This document shows, one piece after another, positions 8,209 to 16,574 of a DNA stretch of 17,958 bases (positions are counted from its first letter, which is position 1; each line of letters opens with the position of its first letter). The stretch is from Sphingomonadales bacterium (lineage in GTDB: Bacteria; Bacteroidota; Bacteroidia; UBA7662). Under the pieces are notes generated by a model. That model was not told the origin of the DNA, made no database searches, and saw only the letters and a list, made by a program, of their open reading frames with translations. The DNA is taken from assembly GCA_016872125.1 (NCBI GenBank), contig VHBD01000014.1, forward strand, positions 1 through 17,958. Direction: 5' to 3'. Both the position numbers and the translations under genes were made by a program.

Positions 8209-9177
8209 ACAAATTTTGTGGTTCACGTCGGCATGCCCACGCAAATAAGCCTTCACCTCCATTGCTTTTGAATTTTCAGGTTTAATTTGAAGGATACGTA
8301 ACCATGATTGATTGGCACGTATCCACCAATTATTTCCATGGACCAAGCAATAGCCCTTGGGAAAATCTTGATCAAAGTCGCGGGTAATACCCGTAGACTC
8401 CTCCGCGATGGCTTCCAATATTACAATTCTCGTTTGGTCAAGAAAGGTATAGGCACCTGGTGTGGGCGCAAAAGCTCGAATAAAATCGACCAGGGTTGAT
8501 GCTTCCCTGTTCCAATCGATGCAAGCATCTGTTCGCTGAATTTTGGGCGCCAAATTCCGAATTTGGTTGGGAGAATTAGAAAACAAGTCCTGTGCCTTGA
8601 GCTGATAAGTACCCTTGGCAATTTGAGGTAAAACCTTTACCAACAGGCTCGCACCTTCCTTAGCCATGGTGTCATGAAGCATTCCTGCATTCCAATCACT
8701 GGGGATTTCCAAAGACAACGATTCCAAAATATCACCGGTATCGATTTGGTATTGAATTCTGAAGACTGTTAAGCCTGTCCGGCGGTACCCAAGACGTATA
8801 GCCCAATGGATGGGGGCGGCCCCCCTTAGATCCGGCAGAAGAGATCCATGTAAATTCCAGGTTCCTCCGTGGGGAATTTCGATTATGGATTGTGGCAGCA
8901 TGCGAAACGCGACCACCAGCATAAAGTCAGGACTTGCCTCGATGACTTGCTTGACAAATTCAGGATCTTTGAGCGATACGGGTTGCCAAACCGGTATTTT
9001 TCGGGACAAGGCAAGTTCCTTGACCGGTGAAACCGAGAGCTTACGACCCCTCCCTGCAATCTTGTCTGTAGCCGTGACCACAGCAAGCGGCTCATAACCT
9101 GCATCTATGAGGCCTGCCAAGGCTGTGGCCGCAAAATCCGGAGTCCCCCAGAAAATATATCGTATGGATGTTGCCAT
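8194..9177 (-). CDS. fmt: Methionyl-tRNA formyltransferase
   Basis: Formylates initiator Met-tRNA using 10-formyltetrahydrofolate. The frame opens with a TTG at 9186, but I prefer the ATG at 9177, which gives MATSIRYIFWGTPDFA, the typical family start, and 327 residues. The formyltransferase core has GTPDFA (11-16), the catalytic triad N108/H110/D146 (in NLHGSLLP and IDTGDI), and the RGAAPIHWAI loop (118-127). The C-terminal OB-like tRNA-binding domain starts near residue 215. Length is slightly above the usual 310-320. The gene lies 31 bases after the stop of the namZ-like gene on the same strand and may be cotranscribed with it. The 3' end overlaps the aminotransferase gene by 15 bases. Confidence 0.97.
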   Translation of the reverse strand: MATSIRYIFWGTPDFAATALAGLIDAGYEPLAVVTATDKIAGRGRKLSVSPVKELALSRKIPVWQPVSLKDPEFVKQVIEASPDFMLVVAFRMLPQSIIEIPHGGTWNLHGSLLPDLRGAAPIHWAIRLGYRRTGLTVFRIQYQIDTGDILESLSLEIPSDWNAGMLHDTMAKEGASLLVKVLPQIAKGTYQLKAQDLFSNSPNQIRNLAPKIQRTDACIDWNREASTLVDFIRAFAPTPGAYTFLDQTRIVILEAIAEESTGITRDFDQDFPKGYCLVHGNNWWIRANQSWLRILQIKPENSKAMEVKAYLRGHADVNHKICSMEL

Positions 9178-9208
9178 AGAGATCAATGCAAAAATTAAAG
9201 CGGGCTTT

Positions 9209-10498
9209 TCAATCCAAATCAGGGTATAACAAATAGGTTGAACGAAGCTTTCGAAATTTATTCAATTCCGGTTGCCAGGAACCACGAATTTTTGCCGCGC
9301 TATGACCTTTGGTCATGGCCATACGAAGTGAAGGACTACCTGCTAACAAATCAAAAAAGGGATCAAAAAAATCCTTGGGCAAGGCCGCTGATGACTTTTC
9401 TTCCTGTGGAATTAACTTCAACCAATTTCGTAAGGCGCTCGCAAAAAACTTAGAATTCGAACGACGCTTACGAGTATAATCTCTGTAGGCCCATTGGAGG
9501 ACTTCGATTCGCAAACCGGATTGCAAGTTAATGGGTGCCTTGTTTTGATCATTCATCAACTTGTGCATGGAAATACCACAACATATTTGATTCATATACA
9601 AAGGTTTGGCTGAACGCCCCGGTATGGATACCGGCACAAAGCAGGTATCGGTCCTGCTGAACCACGGACTGCCTATGACCGTAAACGGGGACACCGTCCC
9701 ACGCCCTATGGAAACAGGACAACCCTCAAAAAAACACAGAGTAGGGTACCATTCCAAAGCCAGAGAATCCCTCAAATTGGGCGAAGGTGGTAACGGAGGT
9801 TGAAGTCGCAGGCCGCGTTGATAGTCCTGCATTTTCCAAACCTGCAAGTTCAACGTGGATGAGCCTTTGGACCAACCTTCCCCCTTGATCATGAGGGCCA
9901 ATTCACCCATGGTCATGCCATGCATGACCGGTATCGGATGCATCCCAACGAATGATCTGTAGGCCGTATCCAAAACAGGCCCGTCCACCGTATAATCGTT
10001 GACATTGGGCCGATCCAGGACAAGCAAAGGGATGGACGCCTGAGAACAGGATTCCATAACATAATGCAAACTTGAAACATAGGTATAGAAGCGGACCCCA
10101 ACGTCTTGCAAATCGAAGAGGATAAGATCCAAACTGTCGGTATGCACCGTTTCAGGACCTTTGCGTTTCCCGTACAAGGAAACCACGGGTAAACCCGTAA
10201 CGGCATCCACATGATCCCCTACCGTTGCACCAGCCTCGTAATCTACCCTTAATCCATGCTCAGGCACAAAGATTATTCGAACATCCACCCCTTCTTCCAG
10301 CAAGACTTCGGGCATGAGACGCCCGCCAATGGTCGAACTTCGGTGGATCACCAAACCAACCCGCTTACCCTGCAATACTCCTTTCCAAGCAGGCCAAGCA
10401 TTGGCAGCAGAGGGATAGGGCCTACCATGCAACACATCAACCTTGAAGAGCATGCCGATGCAAAGCATGAGTACCTTTATTTTGAAAATTGAACGCAT
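9209..10498 (-). CDS. namZ: Secreted DUF1343 / NamZ-like exo-beta-N-acetylmuramidase (GH171 family)
   Basis: The frame opens with a GTG at 10501, but the next codon is an ATG at 10498, which I take as start (429 residues). A signal peptide fits residues 1-25 (hydrophobic core about 4-18, cleavage near LHG). The DUF1343 fold is evident from FVPEHGLR (77-84), LFDLQDVGVRFYTYVSSLHYVME, LDRPN, DGPVLD, SFVGMHPIPVMHGMTMGELA, GRGTVSPFTVIG, and the C-terminal LRKLRSTYLLYPD-like end. Characterised NamZ proteins remove terminal MurNAc from peptidoglycan fragments during wall recycling. Residues usually Asn in (V/T)N-x-T and Gly in RG are His52 and Val85 here, so activity is uncertain. The gene lies upstream of fmt and is divergent from the permease gene, with only 14 bases between ATGs. 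There is no lipobox. Confidence 0.85.
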   Translation of the reverse strand: MRSIFKIKVLMLCIGMLFKVDVLHGRPYPSAANAWPAWKGVLQGKRVGLVIHRSSTIGGRLMPEVLLEEGVDVRIIFVPEHGLRVDYEAGATVGDHVDAVTGLPVVSLYGKRKGPETVHTDSLDLILFDLQDVGVRFYTYVSSLHYVMESCSQASIPLLVLDRPNVNDYTVDGPVLDTAYRSFVGMHPIPVMHGMTMGELALMIKGEGWSKGSSTLNLQVWKMQDYQRGLRLQPPLPPSPNLRDSLALEWYPTLCFFEGCPVSIGRGTVSPFTVIGSPWFSRTDTCFVPVSIPGRSAKPLYMNQICCGISMHKLMNDQNKAPINLQSGLRIEVLQWAYRDYTRKRRSNSKFFASALRNWLKLIPQEEKSSAALPKDFFDPFFDLLAGSPSLRMAMTKGHSAAKIRGSWQPELNKFRKLRSTYLLYPDLD

Positions 10499-10505
10499 CA
10501 CGTGA

Positions 10506-10513
10506 CAAATCTA
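10506..10513 (-). promoter_or_regulatory. Candidate Bacteroidota -7 box for the namZ-like gene
   Basis: The minus strand reads TAGATTTG, a full match to TAnnTTTG. The box ends seven bases before the namZ ATG (10498) and overlaps the first base of the opposite-strand permease ATG (10513). No -33 TTTG sits at the usual spacing. Confidence 0.35.
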
Positions 10514-11745
10514 TGCCCCAACCAACGCAATTAAGAGAGTTTCTCTACAGGGCTTTCAAGGCGTCCTCGGCCACCAGGCTGACTCGAACGGTCCAAGGCC
10601 TTGCGATCATGGGAACTGCCGCTGGTTTGGCCTTGATTTTGTTGGGATCATCGATTGTAGACGGCTTTCAATGGGAAATTCCCCAGAGAATGGGACAGTT
10701 TTGGGGGCATTTGCAGGTACGCAGCCTACGATCGGAAGAGAACGCCCTGAGACCACACCTTTCCATCAGTCAGCAACGTCTTCATACCCTTCAGCAAATC
10801 CCAGGGGTTCACAGAGTGAGTACCGTAATTCTATTACCAGGATTATGCCGGTCCTCAGAAGGCATGGAAGGGGTCCTGCTTAAAGGTGTTCAAAACGATT
10901 CGGCCCTGGATTTTTTTCGCTCCCATTTGGTCGAAGGCAAAATTCCCTCTTGGAGCGAAAATCACAGCAACCAGGAAATCTTAATTCCCAAATCCCTTGC
11001 TACTGCCTTGCGAGTCCAAAGTGGCGATGCCCTGTCCTTCTACTTCATGCAGCAACCCGTCAGGATGCGCAAATTTAGAGTTTCAGGCATTTTTCAAATG
11101 CCCATGCAAAATGAATTAGGACGACCGGTAGCCGTAGTTCATCAATCCATACTACGAAAATTGTTAGGATGGCCTGTAAACGCAGGCGGACACCTGGAAA
11201 TGGAATTGATGGATCATCGTCAAATGACCGAAACTCGTCTTCAAATTGATCGATTTTTGACCTTAGAGGAGGAATGCATTACCCTGGAAGAACAAATGCC
11301 CGCCTTATTCGAATGGTTGCGCTTTTTTGATACCAATCGGGTGGTCCTTATGATTTTGCTTGTCATCGTTGGCGCAGTGAATCTAATTTCTGCCCTCCTG
11401 ATCATGATCCTGGAAAGGCAACGGAGTTTGGGTATTTTACAAATAATGGGGTTGCGTCCCATGCACCTGGCCCAAACCACCGTATGGATAGGTATGCGTC
11501 TGGTATTCATAGGCTTAATTATAGGCAACCTCATCACGGCCCTGGTGTATTTTATGCAAAACCAATGGAAATTTATACGCCTGGATCCCGAATCCTATTA
11601 TCTGGATTATGTTCCCTTGAAGTTGGATTGGCAGACCTACCTTATTACCAACCTTGGGGCTATTCTCATTGCTTTGATCATCTTGTGCCTATCCGCAGTT
11701 CTGCTCCTGCGTAGGTATGCTGATCAAAACCTTAAGTTCTCCTAA
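10513..11745 (+). CDS. LolC/E-type (FtsX-domain) ABC transporter permease
   Basis: A 410-residue inner-membrane protein with the MacB/LolCE topology: a first transmembrane helix at about residues 25-47, a large periplasmic domain (about 50-270), then three C-terminal helices (about 277-300, 322-349, 376-400). The hallmark cytoplasmic loop ERQRSLGILQIMGLRP follows the second helix and contacts the ATPase. An in-frame TTG at 10489 exists, but the ATG at 10513 avoids overlap with the divergent namZ start and fits the family (LREFLYRAFK, then the first helix). No ATP-binding subunit is nearby, so its partner must be encoded elsewhere. In Bacteroidota such proteins are often annotated as lipoprotein-release permeases, but the substrate here is unknown. 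It converges on smc with a 19-base gap that holds no visible hairpin. Confidence 0.9.
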   Translation: MPQPTQLREFLYRAFKASSATRLTRTVQGLAIMGTAAGLALILLGSSIVDGFQWEIPQRMGQFWGHLQVRSLRSEENALRPHLSISQQRLHTLQQIPGVHRVSTVILLPGLCRSSEGMEGVLLKGVQNDSALDFFRSHLVEGKIPSWSENHSNQEILIPKSLATALRVQSGDALSFYFMQQPVRMRKFRVSGIFQMPMQNELGRPVAVVHQSILRKLLGWPVNAGGHLEMELMDHRQMTETRLQIDRFLTLEEECITLEEQMPALFEWLRFFDTNRVVLMILLVIVGAVNLISALLIMILERQRSLGILQIMGLRPMHLAQTTVWIGMRLVFIGLIIGNLITALVYFMQNQWKFIRLDPESYYLDYVPLKLDWQTYLITNLGAILIALIILCLSAVLLLRRYADQNLKFS

Positions 11746-11764
11746 GAATTATTGTGTCAAGAAC

Positions 11765-14700
11765 CTACCCGTTCAAGGCGGGTACCTGTTCCTCTTCGTA
11801 AGGAATGTACTCGTTCAAGTTCGAGAAGTCAACCGGGACCACGCGACTTACCCCTTGCTCTACCATGGTCACACCGTACATGATATCGGTGGTCTCCATG
11901 GTTCTTTTGTTGTGGGTCACAATAATAAACTGCGATTCCTTGGAGAATTGACGGATCATCTTGTTGAACTTATCAATGTTTACGTCATCAAGAGGAGCAT
12001 CCACCTCGTCAAAAATACAGAATGGAGCCGGCTTGTACAGGTAAATGGCAAACAGCAACGCCGTTACTGTCAAGGTTTTTTCTCCTCCGGATAACTGATT
12101 AACGGACTGGGGTTTCTTACCCTTGGGTTTGGCCAGAATTTGGATGGGCGAGTCCAATGGCATTTCGGGATGACTCAAAAGGAGATCACAGTCATCCTCT
12201 GCAGTAAACAACGAGCGGAATACCTCCACAAAATGTTGACGTATCATCGAAAAGCCTTCCATGAAGCGCTCCGTAGCCTTCAAGTCAATTTCTTCAATGG
12301 TCCTCAACAAATCTTCTCTAGCCTGCGCTAAATCTGCTTTTTGGCCGGAGATGAAAACATGCCTTTGTTCAACTTCCTCGTAGGCCTCCAAAGCCATAGG
12401 ATTGACCGGTCCAAAATTTTCGATTTTTTTCTTCATGGCTTGAACCAAGCCGAATAGTTCTTGCTCGCCTCGATGCGGAGGCTCTGCCTGATCCAACAGA
12501 TTCGGGTCACTACCAAATTCCATGGCCCATCGTTCCCTCAATGCCTTGATTTCCATTTGAAGCATAAGGACATTTTGCTGCCTTTGGTTGAGCAAATGGT
12601 CATTGATCTCCCGTTGACGGTGGAGCTGGCGAATTTGTTCATCCAAGGCATCTTGATCCCCACGAACCGCGTAATAAGCCTCTTCAAACTGGGCCATCTC
12701 AGACTTTGCCTTTCCTTCTTCCTCCATGAGCGCTGGCCTGTTCTGCCCGGTTTCACCCAGGATATTTTGCAATTGAGTCAACTCCCCTTGCAAATCCACG
12801 ATGGACTTGTCAGCTTGGGTCAAACGATGCTGCAATAAATCAACTTGATTTCTTCGAAATTCCAATTGACTTTCCGCTCCTGATTTCAAATTAGCCCAAT
12901 GAAGTTCCTGCCGCGTAGATTCGCTGTGTTCTTCTCTGGTTTTGTGGTACTTGGCCTTACGCGCCGCAAGTTCCTCTTGCATGCCCACAAGCAGGGCATT
13001 TCCTTGTTCAATTTCGGCAATTGCGTCAGCCAGCCTGGGCTTTAGTTTCAACAATTCATTTTGAATTCCCGTTTTCTGCGAGGCAATAACCTCGTTGCGA
13101 TTTCCCGATCTTGTCGTGGCTTCCATCAATTGCTCATGCCGAGCATACACCTGGGCCCACTCAGAAGATTTGTTCAACAGCAAGTTTCGTGCAGCAGACA
13201 ATTCACTTTCACGGTTTTGGCCTTGAAGGTCTGCTTCTTGGGATTCAAGCTCTTTTAAACGATCCTGCAATTGACCAAAATCCGCTTGCTCTTCTTCAAT
13301 CTGAGCCTGAAGGGACTCCAAATTCCGTTGACGTCCTAATTTCTTTCCTTCAAACAAGCCGATAGAACCACCGCTCAACCAACGACCATTTCCGTAACAA
13401 TGACCTCCCAACGTCACAAACAAAGCGTCGGGGTATTTCGATTGCCAAGTGGAAATTTCCTCTTCCTTTTCGGGATTCAAGAACAAAAAGACATTCCCTA
13501 GCAAGGCATGTTTGAGTACCTCGTACTCCGGAGCACAATCCACCAAATCCACCGCGGCAACGGTTCCTTCTGGAGTACGGACCTTGCTAATGCCGGATGC
13601 ATCTGCTTCTTGGTAAGCTTCCAACACAAAGAAAGAAGCCTTGCCTTTGCCGGCATCGGCCAAAAGTTGAATACCTGAACGAGCTTGTTGGTAGGTGTTA
13701 ACAATGTAGTAACTTAAGTAGGATTCCAGAACCCTCTCAATCAAGAGCTTGTATTCCACTGCTCCGTTGAAAATATCCCCCAACAAAGGAGCTGTCTGGG
13801 CCCAGACCTGATGATCCCTTAGGTACCTCAGGGAATCGGGATAACCCTCCATGTTTTGGATAAGGTCCCCCAGCAGTTGTGCTTCGTTGGTTTTGCGATC
13901 CAGCTTGCGGGAAATTTCAGCGACTTGAGGCCTTAGGGCCTGAAGATCTTGACGGCATTGGCTCAGTTGCGCATGATACTCCTGTTGGTAAGCCTCCAGT
14001 TCCTGAACCCGTCTTTGTAGGTTCTCTTTCTCGTCCGAAAGTTGTTGCAACAGACCGCTAAGTTGAGAAGACTCGTGGAGGCGGTTTTCCTTCTCGTCCT
14101 CCAATCGGGTACGTTCGGCATCCAGCGCATGAATTTGAGCCTCCAAGATGTTGACATTGCTTTCCAATGCATATCGAGCGGCTTGATATTGATCCAAAGT
14201 CAACCGTTGTTCTGCGAATCGTTGCTCTTGCTCCTGCATGGCGCAATCGTCTTCATTCAGTCGATGAGAAACCTCGGCAACCAACGCTGAGGCCTCATCC
14301 AAATGCTGGCTCATCATGGCCAGTTCATTGGATATCGCTTCCATTCTTCCTTCTTGTTCCGCGATTTGATTCAAGTCGGCTAATTTTTGATCCTCAAGAC
14401 CTTGAACACGGCTGTTCAGATTCCGTATCCGTTCTTCTTGCAATTGTTGATTGGCCTCCAATTCTCTAAGGCGGTTGGATAAATCCTGAACCTTGGATCG
14501 GGATTGAATCAAGGCCTGTTCAGCCTCAAGGACTTTGCTTTTGCCATTGTGCAACGTTGCCTCTGCATCTTGCAAGGCCTGATCCAATCTGGACTTTTCG
14601 GTGCTTAGGTCACCCTCCTGAACATTGCCTTCGGAGAGTTGATTCGTCCAGCCCCGCAATTGATGCCAAGCCAATTCTTGGGCCGCTACGCGATAGTCTT

Positions 14701-15358
14701 CTTTGAGTTGCTGAACCTGCTCAGCCTTGCGGGCTTGGTTCTGCAATTGCTTCATGGACCGATCGATTTCGTAAAGGATATCTTCAACCCTGGCCAAATC
14801 CGCCTCCGCACTTTCCAGCCTAGCCATGGTCTCTTTTTTGCGGATTTTGTATTTCAAAACGCCTGTGGCTTCTTCGAACAGATCTCGACGCGAATGATCC
14901 TTGTCGTTGAGGATTTCGTCGATCATTTTGAGTTCGATGATGGCGTATGAATCGGATCCAATCCCCGTATCAAGGAACAAATTGGTGATGTCTTTGAGTC
15001 GGCAAGTCACGCCATTAAGCAAATACTCGCTTTCTCCGGAACGGTATAACCTTCGTCCTATAGTGACCTCGCTATACTCCGACGGAAGTATTCCCTTGTG
15101 GTTCTCGAAAGTTAAGCGAACCTCGGCCAAAGCGGCTTGTTTACGCTGCTTGGTACCGTTAAAGATCACCCCGTCCATTTTGTCGGATCGAAGCATTCTG
15201 GACTTCTGTTCCCCCAAAACCCAACGCATAGCATCCACCACGTTGGATTTTCCACTGCCATTGGGCCCTACAATCCCGGTAACTCCCTCCTTGAACCGTA
15301 TCAGAACTCTGTCCCCAAAGCTTTTAAACCCCTTAACCTCAATTTCCGTAAGACGCAT
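11765..15358 (-). CDS. smc: Chromosome segregation/condensation ATPase SMC
   Basis: A 1197-residue SMC, full length. The N-terminal ATPase half has MRLTEIEVKGFKSF and Walker A GPNGSGKS (31-38). The signature LSGGEKT starts near 1089, and Walker B FCIFDEVDAPLDD lies at about 1113-1125 with catalytic E1118. Long Gln/Glu-rich coiled coils at about 165-500 and 680-1040 flank a hinge at about 505-670, which includes EGYPDSLRYL, LLGDIFNGAVEY and GNGRWLSGGS. The sequence GSDSYAIIELKMIDEIL in the head is, from memory, typical of Bacteroidota SMCs, where other phyla have IIEQG. It homodimerises and works with ScpA/ScpB, neither of which is in the window. The ATG at 15358 is unambiguous. A one-mismatch -7 box (TATATTTT, minus strand, 15368-15375) lies nine bases upstream. 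Confidence 0.98.
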   Translation of the reverse strand: MRLTEIEVKGFKSFGDRVLIRFKEGVTGIVGPNGSGKSNVVDAMRWVLGEQKSRMLRSDKMDGVIFNGTKQRKQAALAEVRLTFENHKGILPSEYSEVTIGRRLYRSGESEYLLNGVTCRLKDITNLFLDTGIGSDSYAIIELKMIDEILNDKDHSRRDLFEEATGVLKYKIRKKETMARLESAEADLARVEDILYEIDRSMKQLQNQARKAEQVQQLKEDYRVAAQELAWHQLRGWTNQLSEGNVQEGDLSTEKSRLDQALQDAEATLHNGKSKVLEAEQALIQSRSKVQDLSNRLRELEANQQLQEERIRNLNSRVQGLEDQKLADLNQIAEQEGRMEAISNELAMMSQHLDEASALVAEVSHRLNEDDCAMQEQEQRFAEQRLTLDQYQAARYALESNVNILEAQIHALDAERTRLEDEKENRLHESSQLSGLLQQLSDEKENLQRRVQELEAYQQEYHAQLSQCRQDLQALRPQVAEISRKLDRKTNEAQLLGDLIQNMEGYPDSLRYLRDHQVWAQTAPLLGDIFNGAVEYKLLIERVLESYLSYYIVNTYQQARSGIQLLADAGKGKASFFVLEAYQEADASGISKVRTPEGTVAAVDLVDCAPEYEVLKHALLGNVFLFLNPEKEEEISTWQSKYPDALFVTLGGHCYGNGRWLSGGSIGLFEGKKLGRQRNLESLQAQIEEEQADFGQLQDRLKELESQEADLQGQNRESELSAARNLLLNKSSEWAQVYARHEQLMEATTRSGNRNEVIASQKTGIQNELLKLKPRLADAIAEIEQGNALLVGMQEELAARKAKYHKTREEHSESTRQELHWANLKSGAESQLEFRRNQVDLLQHRLTQADKSIVDLQGELTQLQNILGETGQNRPALMEEEGKAKSEMAQFEEAYYAVRGDQDALDEQIRQLHRQREINDHLLNQRQQNVLMLQMEIKALRERWAMEFGSDPNLLDQAEPPHRGEQELFGLVQAMKKKIENFGPVNPMALEAYEEVEQRHVFISGQKADLAQAREDLLRTIEEIDLKATERFMEGFSMIRQHFVEVFRSLFTAEDDCDLLLSHPEMPLDSPIQILAKPKGKKPQSVNQLSGGEKTLTVTALLFAIYLYKPAPFCIFDEVDAPLDDVNIDKFNKMIRQFSKESQFIIVTHNKRTMETTDIMYGVTMVEQGVSRVVPVDFSNLNEYIPYEEEQVPALNG

Positions 15359-15445
15359 ATAATCAGTAAAATATATTAATTTAAAGGTCCCTCAGGCGCA
15401 TTCACAAACTTAACCAGACCTTCCTTACATTTATACGAAATTCCT

Positions 15446-15826
15446 ATGGACTTATCCACCATTGTGTATATCGTTGGAGCTTTGGCTTATGCGCTGTTGA
15501 GACAGCTGGCCAAGCCCAAACCAGTTCCCAGGCCAAGCCCCGGCCCTGTGGTTTTTCAGCCGTCCAAGGCTCCTCTGCCCTTGCCTTCTGCACCCTTGCC
15601 CGCTCCACCGATCACCAACCCAAGGCTTACTCCTCATTCAAAGAGTGCCCCCATCATCATGAGCCATGCTCAACCTTCAATCCTAACGGAATCCAAGCTC
15701 AGTTCTGAACCCAACGCCCAGCCTGAAACTAACCCCTTTCCAAGGCCTGATCGCAACGAATGGAGGCGGGCCATCGTTCTTTCGACCCTTCTAGAGCCGC
15801 GCTACGACCGAGGACTATACCAATAG
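15446..15826 (+). CDS. Small membrane-anchored proline-rich protein, function unknown
   Basis: A 126-residue protein with one N-terminal membrane helix (about 4-20, TIVYIVGALAYALLRQL). A strongly Pro-rich, low-complexity linker follows (about 23-102: PKPVPRP, PLPLPSAPLPAPP and similar). A short charged C-terminal element, EWRRAIVLSTLLEPRYD (about 105-121), completes it. The 'kAvI.seiL..rY'-like tail resembles one I recall from small Bacteroidota membrane proteins, so I judge it a real gene rather than a shadow. There is no competing long frame and its end is compact. It is divergent from smc across 87 bases; a one-mismatch -7 box (TACATTTA, 15426-15433) precedes it. The last 12 bases overlap the antisense end of bshB1. 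I cannot assign a function. The layout suggests a flexible tether holding a short binding peptide near the inner membrane. Confidence 0.72.
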   Translation: MDLSTIVYIVGALAYALLRQLAKPKPVPRPSPGPVVFQPSKAPLPLPSAPLPAPPITNPRLTPHSKSAPIIMSHAQPSILTESKLSSEPNAQPETNPFPRPDRNEWRRAIVLSTLLEPRYDRGLYQ

Positions 15827-16570
15827 ACCCAAATCTGTTACCGAACAAGGCCGATCCAAAAGGAATCCTTCCCCAAATTCTACCCCAATCCAACGCCCCA
15901 TTTCCCTGGATCTTGCCTCAACAAAAGGGAGAAAATCGGGTCTCGCAATCGGGGTCATCAACTCCGAACTTCCTTCCTTGTGAAACTGTGAACCAAAACA
16001 TCGAAGAAGTTCTTCTTTGTCTTGTGCAAAGGGGGTGATGTCCACCACCAAATCGGGTTTATGGTAATGGTCCTGGATATAGAAGCCCAACAGGGACACT
16101 CTCCAAGGATCCTGATTCTTGCCGTTCCATTCGGTCTGAACCTTGGGAAGGGCGCTCATGAACACCGCTCTGCGTAAAATTCCGGAGGCACGGCCATGAT
16201 CCGGATGCCGGTCCGAAACCGCGTTCCCCCAAATCACCTTGGGTCGGTATCGTCGAATAACTTCAATCAATCGATGAAGCAGCTCCCGATTTTCTTCAAA
16301 ATACCCGTCACCAAGGTCCAATTGAGCCCTATCGGCCAAACCTATCTTCTTAGCAGCCATCGCTGCTTCATGCATTCTCAGTTCCGCAGTCCCTCGCGTT
16401 CCCAATTCACCTCGAGTCCAATCCACTACCACAACGCGCAATCCCTGGGCAACCGCTTTGAGCATGGTCCCACCCATTCCCAATTCTGCATCATCCGGAT
16501 GGGCAGCCATGACCAACCAATCGCATCCTGCATTCGCAACTTTTTCTAAAGGGTCAATGGGGTCCTTCAT
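15815..16570 (-). CDS. bshB1: Bacillithiol biosynthesis deacetylase BshB1 (PIG-L/LmbE family)
   Basis: Removes the acetyl group from GlcNAc-malate to give GlcN-malate, the second step of bacillithiol synthesis. The 251-residue protein has the PIG-L motif AHPDDAELGMGGT (23-35) and SDRHPDHG (119-126). Zinc ligands H24, D27 and H125 and catalytic D26 align with H12, D15, H113 and D14 of the Bacillus homologue BcZBP at a constant offset of 12. Subfamily features of BshB1 are present: DWTRGELGTRGTAELR, the SQFH segment, and GRWIGVEFGEGF near the end. An extra 12-14 residues precede the core. Its start lies four bases after the DUF4294 stop, so the two are one operon. The 3' end overlaps the small membrane protein gene by 12 bases. 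bshA and bshC are not in the window. Confidence 0.94.
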   Translation of the reverse strand: MKDPIDPLEKVANAGCDWLVMAAHPDDAELGMGGTMLKAVAQGLRVVVVDWTRGELGTRGTAELRMHEAAMAAKKIGLADRAQLDLGDGYFEENRELLHRLIEVIRRYRPKVIWGNAVSDRHPDHGRASGILRRAVFMSALPKVQTEWNGKNQDPWRVSLLGFYIQDHYHKPDLVVDITPFAQDKEELLRCFGSQFHKEGSSELMTPIARPDFLPFVEARSREMGRWIGVEFGEGFLLDRPCSVTDLGLLV

Positions 16571-16574
16571 AACA

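Noticed and set aside
9187..9206. Possible hairpin plus T-run between the namZ-like gene and fmt (minus strand AAAGCCCGCTTT then AATTTTT).
   Set aside because: The stem is only four A/T-rich pairs around a four-base loop, so it is unlikely to terminate. The nearby TAATTTTTG has one T too many for a -7 box.
14901..15362. 153-codon plus-strand frame inside smc, and other long antisense frames such as 1551-2063, 2581-3108 and 4408-4845.
   Set aside because: They mirror strongly conserved smc, gatB or alaS coding sequence and show no recognisable domains or start signals.
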